Source: CAYVUV01 sp964455095 (GTDB taxonomy: Bacteria; Desulfobacterota; Binatia; HRBIN30; CADEER01). From it: a stretch of 48,582 bases of DNA. Both the position numbers and the translations under genes were made by a program. Below the pieces are notes generated by a model. It did no database searches, was not told the DNA's origin, and was given only the letters and a program-made list of their open reading frames with translations. Location: contig CAYVUV010000002.1 in assembly GCA_964455095.1 (NCBI GenBank), positions 1 to 48,582 on the forward strand, written 5' to 3'. Of this stretch, positions 8,601 through 16,848 are shown one piece after another (the first letter of the stretch is position 1; each line of letters opens with the position of its first letter).

Positions 8601-10351
8601 CCCAGCTCTCCTCTCGTTGGTTTGCGTTGTCCCAGGATCTCGACCATCACCGCCTCGAGATCCGCCGCGGGGTCGGGGCGCCGTCCCGCGCTCCGCCATG
8701 CAACGACGCGATCGGGGCGCACGAGGATGCAGCCACGGTCGCCCACTTCGCGGATGCGCGTCCAGGTGCCGAGCACGTCGTTGTTCGTCTGTCCCAACCC
8801 GACGACGACCGGATGGATCGCGACGCCGATCCTGCGGGCGACCAGCCTGGCGGCCTCGCACCAATCGTCGCCGCCGATGCCGGTGAGCAGCGTGAAGCGG
8901 TCGTACGCGCACAGATCGAGCGTCGAGACGTCGCGTTGATCGCGCTCGAGCCAGACATGCGGCAGGTGCGCGCCCGGATGCGTCGTCGCCTGATGGTAGA
9001 TCTCGGGATCGCGCGGGGACTCGGGAAACGGCGTGCCGTCGGCGACCAACGCTCCGCACGCATAGCGCTGGTTCAGCTCGACGCCGTGCCCGTTGAACTG
9101 CCCGTTCATTTGTTCGAGGCCCGCCAGCAGCGCTCGGCGCCGATCCTCGCCGTCGGGTCCGAACAACCGATCGACGATCGCCAGCGCCTCCGCTTCCGTC
9201 TGACCGGGCTGGAATCCGAGAGCTCCCAGCCAGCCGCCCATTTCCATGACGCTCTGATTGGCGCGGTCGACGACCTGACGGCCGACCGGCTGGCGCTCGG
9301 CGCCGTAGCTCTCGAGCAGGCGATCTCCCGCCCGGCCGTCGATCACCAGCCCGAGCTTCCATGCGAGGTTGTAGGAATCCTGGATCGAGGTGTTGCTCCC
9401 CAGACCGTTGGCAGGCGGATGGCGGTGCGCCGCGTCGCCCGCGAGCAGGAGGTTGCCGTTCCGGTAGCGCGCGGCGACCTGGTGGTTGACCTGCCACTCG
9501 CTGATCTTCTTGATCTTGACCGCCACCTTTGGGTCCCCGATCGCCGTGCGCACGCGGCGCAGAATCGTCTCCTCCGAGCGATCGGCCGGGCGGCCGCCGA
9601 AATGCGCGAAGATCGTGCTCCACTCGGTCCACGGCTCGACGCACGTCCAGATGCTGAACACGTCGTCGCTGCCGGGCGGACAGACGAAGAAGAGCGCGCC
9701 GGAGCGATGGCGCGTGTAGCGCGTCAGATCGGCCTCGATCCAGACGGTCACGGCATTCGCCAGGCCAGCCTGCCCGTCGAACGAGAATCCACCGGCTTCG
9801 GCGACGAAGCTGCGCGCGCCGTCGCAACCGACGACGTAACGGGATCGAATCTCGAACTCGTCACAGCCGGGACGCATACGGATCCGAGCCCGCACGTCCG
9901 CCGGCGCCTGCTCGATAGCGACGAGCTCGTGGTTGAATCGAATGTCCGCTCCGAGATCCCTCGCCCGATCGAGCAGCATCGGCTCGAGCACGTGCTGCGG
10001 GGCGTTGCACATCGCGCACGGGCTGGCCGCCTCGTAGTCGGCGCGGCGATCGACACCCGCACCCCACGTCATCATTCGCGACAGCTCACGCCCCGCGAAC
10101 GCCGTCGCGAAGACCTGCTTGCCCATGAGATGGTGCGGCAGGGCGCGCTCCATCACTCGCTCCTCGAGGCCGAGATCGCGGAAGATCTCGACGGCGCGCT
10201 GATTCGTGATGTGCGCGCGCGGCGAATCCGCCGTGCCGCCATACTTGGCAACCGTCACGCACGACACGCCGAGGCGGGCCAGCAGCGCCGCCGCCGTCAG
10301 GCCGGCGGGACCCGCACCCACGACCAAAACGTCCGTCGTCAGTGTTTTCAC
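8597..10351 (-). CDS. FAD-dependent aromatic monooxygenase (TfdB/PcpB type)
   Basis: A 584-residue class A flavoprotein hydroxylase using NAD(P)H and oxygen to hydroxylate phenolic rings. The GTG at 10351 is preferred to an ATG at 10399 because GGGAGAG precedes it and the longer start would run into the probable operator. Motifs: Rossmann GAGPAG at 12-17, the DG motif in VVGCDGARS, and the GD motif GDAAHRHPP near residue 303 followed by NGLGSNTSIQDSYNLAWKL, a block shared with 2,4-dichlorophenol hydroxylase-like enzymes. It is the first gene of the catabolic operon and divergent from a TetR regulator. Substrate is inferred to be a substituted phenol. Confidence 0.92.
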   Translation of the reverse strand: MKTLTTDVLVVGAGPAGLTAAALLARLGVSCVTVAKYGGTADSPRAHITNQRAVEIFRDLGLEERVMERALPHHLMGKQVFATAFAGRELSRMMTWGAGVDRRADYEAASPCAMCNAPQHVLEPMLLDRARDLGADIRFNHELVAIEQAPADVRARIRMRPGCDEFEIRSRYVVGCDGARSFVAEAGGFSFDGQAGLANAVTVWIEADLTRYTRHRSGALFFVCPPGSDDVFSIWTCVEPWTEWSTIFAHFGGRPADRSEETILRRVRTAIGDPKVAVKIKKISEWQVNHQVAARYRNGNLLLAGDAAHRHPPANGLGSNTSIQDSYNLAWKLGLVIDGRAGDRLLESYGAERQPVGRQVVDRANQSVMEMGGWLGALGFQPGQTEAEALAIVDRLFGPDGEDRRRALLAGLEQMNGQFNGHGVELNQRYACGALVADGTPFPESPRDPEIYHQATTHPGAHLPHVWLERDQRDVSTLDLCAYDRFTLLTGIGGDDWCEAARLVARRIGVAIHPVVVGLGQTNNDVLGTWTRIREVGDRGCILVRPDRVVAWRSAGRRPDPAADLEAVMVEILGQRKPTRGELG

Positions 10352-10438
10352 CGCCACTCTCCCTTCGTCGATTTCATTGTTCAATCGAATAATGAACAAA
10401 TTGATTCTCGCTTGTCAATCGAATAATACGTTGCGCCG
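10352..10438. promoter_or_regulatory. Divergent promoter region with probable TetR operators
   Basis: An AT-rich 87-bp gap between the divergent monooxygenase and TetR genes. A dyad with arms TTGTTCA (10377-10383) and TGAACAA (10393-10399) is visible. The 13-mer TCAATCGAATAAT occurs at 10381-10393 and again at 10415-10427, 34 bp apart. These are natural candidates for binding by the adjacent regulator. Confidence 0.6.
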
Positions 10439-11104
10439 ATGAAACCCCGACCGAGGCGAGATCCCGCCAGCACTGCCCCACGCTGGCGGCGTGCGGACAT
10501 CGGGCGCACGACCCGCGTCCAGCAGCGCGACGCCACGCGCGACCGCATCGTCGCCGCGGCGGCGGCCACGTTTGCGGAGCGCGGTTTCGGCGCCGCGAGC
10601 ACGCGCGAAATCGCCGCGCGGGCCCGCGTGAACCAGGGCCTGATCACCTATCATTTCCAGAGCAAGCTCGAGCTCTGGAAGGCGGCGGCCGATCTGATAT
10701 TTCAGCAGCTACAGCGCAGCGTCGAAGACTTTTCCGGCGACCACGCGGGCGACCCGCGGTCACGCGCACGCGATACCGTCAGACAGTACGTTCGTTTCGT
10801 CGCCGCGCATCCCGAGCTCTTCCGTCTCATGGTCGAGGAAGGCAAGCACGCCGATGCGCGCCTGCGCTGGCTCATCGAGACGCATCTGAGGCAAATCTAC
10901 GCGGGGTTCGTCCGTCTCGTCGACCGCTACAATCCCGGCTTCGATCGCTCGCTGATCCCGCACCTCTACTACATCCTGGCCGGCGCGGGTTCGATGATTT
11001 TCGCGCTTAAGCCGGAGTGCGAGCGTTTGACCGGCCTCGATCCGACCGCAGGGCAGGCGGTCGAAACCCATGCCGAGTTGCTCGCGCGCCTGCTCATCCC
11101 GTGA
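10439..11104 (+). CDS. TetR-family transcriptional regulator
   Basis: A 221-residue regulator. The N-terminal helix-turn-helix covers about residues 34-77, with REIAARARVNQGLITYHF typical of TetR; the C-terminal half is a helical ligand domain. It is divergent from the flavin monooxygenase operon and shares the 87-bp operator region, so it most likely represses that operon and itself until an aromatic ligand binds. No clear ribosome site precedes the ATG at 10439; translation may be leaderless or start slightly downstream. Confidence 0.9.
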   Translation: MKPRPRRDPASTAPRWRRADIGRTTRVQQRDATRDRIVAAAAATFAERGFGAASTREIAARARVNQGLITYHFQSKLELWKAAADLIFQQLQRSVEDFSGDHAGDPRSRARDTVRQYVRFVAAHPELFRLMVEEGKHADARLRWLIETHLRQIYAGFVRLVDRYNPGFDRSLIPHLYYILAGAGSMIFALKPECERLTGLDPTAGQAVETHAELLARLLIP

Positions 11105-11176
11105 TGCGCCGGCGCGCGCAGACGGAGGCCTCCGTAGTTTGGTTGTCGATTCCACTGACGAACGGCGGAGTGTCCG

Positions 11177-11214
11177 TTGGCCCCCCGGGGGGCCAAGCGG
11201 CGCCACAAGGCGCC
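11177..11214 (+). terminator. Palindrome and hairpin after the TetR gene
   Basis: A perfect 20-bp palindrome (TTGGCCCCCC joined to GGGGGGCCAA, 11177-11196) is followed by GGCGCC-ACAA-GGCGCC (11199-11214). Both lie about 75-110 nt after the TetR stop. Strong folding is certain; a terminator role is inferred as no long T-tract follows. Confidence 0.4.
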
Positions 11215-11266
11215 ACGCTGTGCAACATCAAGCGCACAATTTTTCAATCATTTTATGGACTTCTTT

Positions 11267-11293
11267 GGGGTTCAAGTCCTCCCCTTTCGCACT
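11267..11293 (+). repeat. Copy of the tRNA-Leu 3' end (probable att remnant)
   Basis: Bases 11267-11293 repeat 1974-1999 of the tRNA-Leu gene: both begin GGGGTTCAAGTCC and end CCCCTTTCGCACT, differing by a single inserted T. The rest of a tRNA is absent. A displaced 3' tRNA end is the classic mark of tyrosine-recombinase integration, so this is the likely far boundary of a 9.3 kb island. The wider gap 11105-11556 holds no gene I can support. Confidence 0.7.
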
Positions 11294-11324
11294 TCGAGAC
11301 CCCAACAACGGCGCGGGTTCTTTT

Positions 11325-11365
11325 CAGATTGGACTTCGCCGCCTTCACTTCTGGGGTCCAATCTG
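11325..11365. repeat. 10-bp inverted repeat near the island boundary
   Basis: Arms CAGATTGGAC (11325-11334) and GTCCAATCTG (11356-11365) are perfect complements across a 21-nt spacer. It lies 31 bp from the tRNA remnant and might be an arm-type site or hairpin left by the element; function is unknown. Confidence 0.4.
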
Positions 11366-11556
11366 TTTCGAGGAGCGCCGGTTCATACGCTTCGAAGCGC
11401 TGCAGTTCACTCTCACTTTCGATCGGAACCCACTTGCGCATTCGACGGCAACTCGGGATATGAGTTCCACCGCGAGTTGCGCAAGGGGAGCGCCGGACAC
11501 GCGACCGACGCCCACAGTCGACTGAAGTAACGCCGCGCACTTGGCAGGTACGAACG

Positions 11557-13203
11557 ATGCCGAGATTCACCCTCCTTCCCTGCGTCCTGTCGATGTGGGC
11601 CCTCCTGGCGCCCGCGTTGGTGTCGGCCGAGGGCGTCGCCGGCCAGCTCCAGGAGCCACCGGCCTTCGGACTCTACTACGATCGCTACGAGCCGTCCTTC
11701 TACACCGGCTTCGCGCCGCGGACGCGCGAGGTCGAGCGCTTCCATCTCCACCTCGGACGCGGCAATCAGATCCGCGTCACGGTCGTGCTCAGCGACGACG
11801 TGATACGTGACTACGCCCGCGATCTGATCGAGCGCGAACGCACGTATCGCAAGCTGATCGACGACGGCCAGGTGGTGCTGACGCAGAACCGCGGCTTCGA
11901 GGACTTCGAGCGGGCCCTCGCCGAGGAAGGCGTCGCCTCGCTGGCCGCGCAGGAGGACTCGCTCTCTGCCGAAGCGCTGCGGCAACGCAACCTCGCTCTT
12001 CTCGAACGACTCAACCCGGGTCGGGTCTTCCGCATCGACATGCCGGTCGACGAGGTGATGGCGCGCTGGGCGGCGCGGTTGCAGCCGGCCGACCGCAACC
12101 ACATGGACAACGAGCGCCAGCTCGAGCTGATCAATCTCCTGCTGCCGACACGTCTCTTCGTCGCCGAGCTCGAGCGCACGACCTCGGAGCAGCTCACGGC
12201 GCTGGTGCGCGACGTGCCGCCGGGCGGCGATGCCACCGCGCTCGCGGCCGTGCGACCGCAGTTCCTCCAGCTCGTCGAGCGCGCTTCGCACGGAATCTAC
12301 CCGGTGCGCGATGGCGCCTTCCGCTTCGACGAATTCACCGCGATCCATCCGGTCGGCACCCTGAACGCGTTCACCACCTACCACGGCCGCCAGATCCCCC
12401 AGTATCCGACGCCCGGCCGCCGGGCGCTGACGACGCATCAGCGCACCGGCACGGCGGATCACATTCCCATCGACGACATCTACAGCTACTCGCCGTGGCT
12501 GCCGTACATGCACGTCGGCGCACGGTTGCACAACGCCATCCATACCCTCTGGTGGCAGATGACGACGGCCGACACGTCCTTCCTGCCGCCATCGTGGCGC
12601 ACGATCGACCGTCGCAACCGCGACGGCCAACCCTTCGACCGCCTCTGGCTGCTGTCGCGCGGGCCGATGTCGCACGGCTGCACCCATCTCAACGCCGGCC
12701 ACATCGGCGAGCTGCGCCAGATGCTGCCGACCGACGTCGAGGACATGTATCGCATCGACTTCTTCCTCAACACGTCCTACCGCTACGACGTCTTCGACAT
12801 CGACGGGGATTTTTCACCCGAGGTGATGGGCGTCCGCTACTTCATCGCCTACTCGCTCAAGGGCAACCGTCCGGACCGGCTGCGCGTCACCGACGAACGC
12901 CACGCCTACTACGACTGGCTCTACGGCGGCGAGCTCGACTACGATGCCGGCGGCCGCGGCGTCTTCCGCGCGGCGCGGGACAATCACTTCATCGGCCGCG
13001 AGGCCCAGGAAGGCACCGCATACGCGCAGATCCCTCTCTACGAGGCCGACTACGCGCCTGAGCACATCCAGTTCTATCGCCTCGTCAGCATCTCCTTCGC
13101 GCGCGAGCTGCGCAAGGTCGGCGTCACCCACCCGTTTGTCGCCCCGCCGCCCGAGCCGCGCGGCGCCACCGCCCACGGGACGACGCCGATGCACCTGCGC
13201 TGA
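11557..13203 (+). CDS. Secreted L,D-transpeptidase (YkuD)-like protein
   Basis: A 548-residue exported protein: signal peptide at residues 1-24 ending VSA. The catalytic signature of YkuD-type L,D-transpeptidases, SHGC, is present as PMSHGCTHLN with Cys375 the nucleophile and His373 next to it, followed by a helix that fits the family. Such enzymes cross-link peptidoglycan or attach proteins to it. The protein is longer than a minimal 150-residue YkuD domain; about 250 N-terminal residues are helical and unlike anything I recognise. Other catalytic-domain blocks are hard to see, so this may be a divergent subfamily. No operon partner; the next gene is convergent. Confidence 0.72.
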   Translation: MPRFTLLPCVLSMWALLAPALVSAEGVAGQLQEPPAFGLYYDRYEPSFYTGFAPRTREVERFHLHLGRGNQIRVTVVLSDDVIRDYARDLIERERTYRKLIDDGQVVLTQNRGFEDFERALAEEGVASLAAQEDSLSAEALRQRNLALLERLNPGRVFRIDMPVDEVMARWAARLQPADRNHMDNERQLELINLLLPTRLFVAELERTTSEQLTALVRDVPPGGDATALAAVRPQFLQLVERASHGIYPVRDGAFRFDEFTAIHPVGTLNAFTTYHGRQIPQYPTPGRRALTTHQRTGTADHIPIDDIYSYSPWLPYMHVGARLHNAIHTLWWQMTTADTSFLPPSWRTIDRRNRDGQPFDRLWLLSRGPMSHGCTHLNAGHIGELRQMLPTDVEDMYRIDFFLNTSYRYDVFDIDGDFSPEVMGVRYFIAYSLKGNRPDRLRVTDERHAYYDWLYGGELDYDAGGRGVFRAARDNHFIGREAQEGTAYAQIPLYEADYAPEHIQFYRLVSISFARELRKVGVTHPFVAPPPEPRGATAHGTTPMHLR

Positions 13204-13304
13204 TTTTGCGGGGAGCCTGACGTAGTTGGACCCGATGGAACGACTGGCTCACGATCACCCGTCGTGGGCATGGCCACCCCCCGATCAGGCCGCCGTACGG
13301 CCGG

Positions 13305-14129
13305 TCAGTGCGCAAACACCGTCGGGCAGAGGTCGTCGAAGCGGTAGCGCTCGCCCAACCGGCCTCCGCGCTCGAGGAACAGCGCGAGGTTGTAGTGCTG
13401 CCAGATGCCTGGTTCGGACACCGCGCAGACCTCCGCGTCGACGAAGTGGATGGCGAGCGATCGGCGCAGGCGGTCCGAGGTGTTCGGTCCGCTGCCGTGG
13501 AACGTCAGCGGGTGATGGAAGCTGACCTGGCCCGCGCGCATGACGATCGATCGCGATTCGACCGCACGCCCGTCGCCGAGGCGTGCGAGCTGCGCGTCGC
13601 GATCGGTGCCGAAGAAGTTGCTCGCGCCGGGGACCAGACCCCACGTGTGGCTCGCGGGAATGATCTGCATCGCACCGTTGTCGTCGTCGACGTCGTCGAA
13701 TGCGACCCACGCAGTGATGAACGCTGCATGCGATGCGACCGTGTCCCAGCTCGCCCAGTCCTGATGCCAGCCGATCGTCGTCTCCGAGGGGCCGCCCGGC
13801 GGTTTATAGAGCAGCTGATCCTGCCAGAGCCTGACCGACGACGCGCCGAGGAGTGCTGCCGCGATCTCGCCGAGGCGCGCATCAGTAGCGAGCGCGGCCA
13901 GGTCGGGATCGGCCCACCACGCGTTGTCGATCTTGCGCAGGTCGTGCGGCCCGGGCTCGAATGGCAGACACAGCGTCGGCGCACGACCGCTGCGATGGCG
14001 GCCCGCGACGACGCGCTCGGTCGCGTCGAGGAAGCGCGTGATCTCCGCGGGCGTAAACAGCACTGGAGAGGTCCACTGCCCTTCTGCCGCGTAGGACGTG
14101 CGCGCCGCGCCGAGGTCGACCTCCACCAT
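13305..14129 (-). CDS. Phytanoyl-CoA dioxygenase (PhyH) family oxygenase
   Basis: A 274-residue Fe(II)/2-oxoglutarate-dependent oxygenase. The metal triad is His122 and Asp124 in GWHQDW and His211 in TFHGSGPN; an arginine at about 223 (SDRLRRSLA) fits the 2-oxoglutarate anchor. Length matches the PhyH family, whose members hydroxylate lipids or small molecules. It stands alone on the minus strand, convergent with the transpeptidase gene, so the substrate cannot be inferred from context. Confidence 0.9.
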   Translation of the reverse strand: MVEVDLGAARTSYAAEGQWTSPVLFTPAEITRFLDATERVVAGRHRSGRAPTLCLPFEPGPHDLRKIDNAWWADPDLAALATDARLGEIAAALLGASSVRLWQDQLLYKPPGGPSETTIGWHQDWASWDTVASHAAFITAWVAFDDVDDDNGAMQIIPASHTWGLVPGASNFFGTDRDAQLARLGDGRAVESRSIVMRAGQVSFHHPLTFHGSGPNTSDRLRRSLAIHFVDAEVCAVSEPGIWQHYNLALFLERGGRLGERYRFDDLCPTVFAH

Positions 14130-14270
14130 TGCCCCTCAGCCTGCCAGTCTTCGTTCTGTCTGGAAAGCGAAGCCGCAATACGGGGACAGGTTGGTTTTCG
14201 ATCCCTCAAGCCGGCGAAATCGGGAACTTCAACTCCGAAAAGTGGCCCGTCCCCCTTTCGCCCCTCCTGT

Positions 14271-14305
14271 CTCAAGCGCGCCGCGCCTGCGCCTTGCTGC
14301 TTGAG
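14271..14305. repeat. Inverted repeat in the divergent gap
   Basis: Arms CTCAAGC (14271-14277) and GCTTGAG (14299-14305) surround a GC-rich 21-nt loop, 51 bp before the ATG at 14356. It may be an operator or leader hairpin. Confidence 0.3.
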
Positions 14306-14355
14306 GGTTCCCGTTTGCACCTTTCCCCGTCAGGGACCTATTGTTCAGGCCCCCG

Positions 14356-15933
14356 ATGCGTTGGTTCCCACTGCTCCTGCTGTGCCTGACCGCAACGCCG
14401 TCGTTCAGCGGTGCCTTTACCGTCGATGATCTCGGCGACGGGGCCGACGACATCCCAGACGGCGTATGCGCCACGGCGGGATCGGTCTGCACACTGCGCG
14501 CGGCCATCCAGGCTGCGAACTTCGTGGGTGGCGCGCAGGACATCAACTTCTCGGTCAGGGGCACCATCACGCTGGGCAGCAACCTGCCGGCGGTTACCGA
14601 GGCGGCCGCGCTCATCGACGACCGGGCGACGTGCGCGAGCTGGTACAACGGCAGCGAGCCAATGCCGGCGGTAACGATCGACGGCAACGGGTTCACGATC
14701 GTGCGCATCGAGGCGGCGGGCGTCACCGTGCGCGGGCTGGGATTCACAACGGGCAGCCACGGTGTTGCAATCCGCATCGAGGCCGACAGCGCGGTGGTGC
14801 AGTGCAACGTGATCGACGGCGCGGAAAAGGGCATTGAGCTGGTAGATGCTGACGACTGTTTGATCGGCGGGCCGACCGACGGCGACGGGAACGTGGTCGA
14901 GAATTGCGACTCCAACGCGATCATTCAGACGCATCCGAGTGGGAGCGGTGCCAGCGGAAACACGTACCAGGGCAACGAAGTGCTCACCAGCACCACCGGC
15001 ATCGAGGTCTACAACTCCGTCGCCGACATCCTGATCGACCACAACCGCAGCAGCGGCCACACCGGCGGCAACGGCGTCAACGTTACCGATAGTCCGGGCG
15101 GCGCGCTCGTCACCAACAACTACCTCGGCGTGAATCGCGCGGGCGACACCGACGAGGGCAACAGCATCGCCGGTCTGCATTGCAGCAACAGCGCGGGCGT
15201 AACCTTCGACAGCAACCTGACCAGCGGCAACGGATTGGGCGTCCGTATCTCGGGCTGCACGGGCACTATCGTGTCGAACAACACGATCAGTCTCGCGTCC
15301 GATGGTGTGACGGACCTCTGCAACGACACGAACATCGACGACGACAGCTCGAGCACATTTCTCGACAACATCGAAGGTTGCACCCCGACCCCGACGCCGA
15401 CCGCCGCACCGCCCGCCTGCTGCGCCATCGAGGCGAGCGAGAGCCCCGACCCGGAGCTGCCGGGCTATCAGGTGGACTTCGGCGGCGGCTCGTTCGGCTT
15501 GACGTGCTTCGACACCACGGCCCCCGGCGTCCCCGCGCTCACCAGCCAGGCGGACTGCAACACGGCGCTGGGCGGGTTCGGCTTGCCATCGGTCGCGGTG
15601 TCGTTCCTGTCGGGCTTCACCTGCACGTTGAACCCGAGTCCGCCCGCTGGCGATCCGCTGGGCGGCGTGCTGAGCGGCGAGTGCCTTGTGCCACCACCCA
15701 CCGCCACGAGCGCCCCCACCAACACGCCGACGGTCACGCCGGCTCCCCCCTGCATAGGGGATTGCGACCGCAATGGTGAGGTTGCAATCAGCGAGCTAGT
15801 GCTAGCGGTCGACATCGCTCTCGGGCGCCAGGAACTGTCGGGCTGCCAGGGGCTGGATCAAGATTCGAGCGGATCGATCGGCATCGACGAGCTCGTCCGA
15901 GCCGTCCGCAGTGCCGTCCGAGGCTGCAGCTGA
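14356..15933 (+). CDS. Secreted CSLREA beta-helix protein with C-terminal dockerin-like EF-hands
   Basis: A 525-residue exported protein. The ATG at 14356 opens a signal peptide (to about residue 20); an upstream TTG adds nothing. The CSLREA-type domain is seen as CTLRAAIQAAN (45-55), followed by Asn/Gly-rich parallel beta-helix repeats to about residue 340. Two TPT-rich linkers enclose a Cys-containing module. The last 60 residues hold two calcium-loop repeats, DCDRNGEVAISELV and DQDSSGSIGIDELV, bracketed by cysteines: a dockerin-like ending I associate with Binatota and related genomes. A surface or secreted polysaccharide-binding or adhesive role is inferred; no catalytic residues can be assigned. 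Confidence 0.82.
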   Translation: MRWFPLLLLCLTATPSFSGAFTVDDLGDGADDIPDGVCATAGSVCTLRAAIQAANFVGGAQDINFSVRGTITLGSNLPAVTEAAALIDDRATCASWYNGSEPMPAVTIDGNGFTIVRIEAAGVTVRGLGFTTGSHGVAIRIEADSAVVQCNVIDGAEKGIELVDADDCLIGGPTDGDGNVVENCDSNAIIQTHPSGSGASGNTYQGNEVLTSTTGIEVYNSVADILIDHNRSSGHTGGNGVNVTDSPGGALVTNNYLGVNRAGDTDEGNSIAGLHCSNSAGVTFDSNLTSGNGLGVRISGCTGTIVSNNTISLASDGVTDLCNDTNIDDDSSSTFLDNIEGCTPTPTPTAAPPACCAIEASESPDPELPGYQVDFGGGSFGLTCFDTTAPGVPALTSQADCNTALGGFGLPSVAVSFLSGFTCTLNPSPPAGDPLGGVLSGECLVPPPTATSAPTNTPTVTPAPPCIGDCDRNGEVAISELVLAVDIALGRQELSGCQGLDQDSSGSIGIDELVRAVRSAVRGCS

Positions 15934-15991
15934 GCAGCTCCTCGTTTCCCGCCTCAGAAGCCAGCGCCGGCGGAAAGGTAACGAAGCGCTC

Positions 15992-16597
15992 TTACCCGGC
16001 CGGGCACGGATCGAGGCGCAGGGAGACAGCGGTTTCCCTCGCCTCGCGGGGGTAGAGACCGATCGCAGCGGCACCACGGGCCACCGCGTACTTCTCGACC
16101 TTGAGTGCGTGGATCGCCCTGACGGTCGCACGGTCTTCGTACAGCACCGGCACCACACACCGGGTCTCCCCCCTGCGGAGCAGCTCGACGCGCGCTCCAT
16201 TCAGGGAGTGCTCGACCGCCTTGGAACGCGACATCCCCACCCATGCGCCGTCTTCGCGGTCGACGATCCACAGGCGCAGCTCGGCCGGATTGCCGGCGCT
16301 ATCGGTGGCGTAGAGCGACACCACCTCTTCGAGCTCCGCCATCGTGGCGTAGAGCCCGCAGAAGAGCACCACGGGGGTGGCCGCCAGTGCCAGCCACCCG
16401 AGCCAGCGCGGCGAGGCGGGCCACACCAGCACACCGCCGAGCAGCAGCGCACCCAGCCCACCGAACAGGTTCGTGCCGCCGGGCATCGCGTAGGCGCCCT
16501 CGTGCCGGAAACGGACCGCGAAAACGGCGATGCCCAGGGCGAGGAGCCCGTAGCCAATCACGGTCTTGATCCTGGAATACGAGCGGCGTTTCGTCAT
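15992..16597 (-). CDS. Membrane protein with a possible split-barrel C-terminal domain
   Basis: A 201-residue protein started at the ATG at 16597 with GGAGG upstream. Three hydrophobic segments (about 10-29, 43-58, 64-86) are followed by a soluble domain: VSLYATDSAGNPAELRLWIV, then DGAWVGMSRSKA and later VPVLYEDRATVRAIHALKVE. This pattern recalls flavin- or F420-binding split-barrel (DUF385/PNPOx-like) proteins, which often carry the phrase LWVVD; the match is weak. Function is unknown. It is divergent from the hydroxylase gene at 16849. Confidence 0.68.
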   Translation of the reverse strand: MTKRRSYSRIKTVIGYGLLALGIAVFAVRFRHEGAYAMPGGTNLFGGLGALLLGGVLVWPASPRWLGWLALAATPVVLFCGLYATMAELEEVVSLYATDSAGNPAELRLWIVDREDGAWVGMSRSKAVEHSLNGARVELLRRGETRCVVPVLYEDRATVRAIHALKVEKYAVARGAAAIGLYPREARETAVSLRLDPCPAG

Positions 16598-16773
16598 GGC
16601 GTTCCTCCGAAGATCCCCACGGGGGAGCTGTAGCAACACCCGAGTCCTGCTCCAAACGGGCAGAAGTCTCTCGCACGGGTCGGATCCTTGCCCCGGGTTT
16701 TCCGCCTGGACGGGCTCCTTGCGGGCCCGGGAGAAACCGGACGAGTAATCCAGAGCTGTACCTCAGGCCGCCC

Positions 16774-16801
16774 GCGTAGAACTACGCGCGTAATTCTACG
16801 C
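16774..16801. promoter_or_regulatory. 28-bp near-perfect palindrome between divergent genes
   Basis: Arms GCGTAGAA (16774-16781) and TTCTACGC (16794-16801) enclose the palindrome TACGCGCGTA (16783-16792); only the pair flanking the centre fails to match. It lies 48 bp upstream of the ATG at 16849 in a 251-bp divergent gap, a good operator position. No T-tract argues against a terminator. Confidence 0.5.
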
Positions 16802-16848
16802 ATACGGGTTTGACCGGAACCGCGCGTTGCTCTAGTGGATCCGTCGCG

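Noticed and set aside
7800..9827. 675-codon reading of the GST frame
   Set aside because: The upper half is an out-of-frame shadow of the monooxygenase; the real GST starts at the ATG at 8600.
8453..10426. 657-codon plus-strand frame opposite the monooxygenase
   Set aside because: Antisense shadow of a gene with full flavoprotein motifs.
11263..11294. A second intact tRNA gene
   Set aside because: Only T-arm and 3' acceptor sequence are present; no matching 5' acceptor, D-arm or anticodon arm lies upstream.
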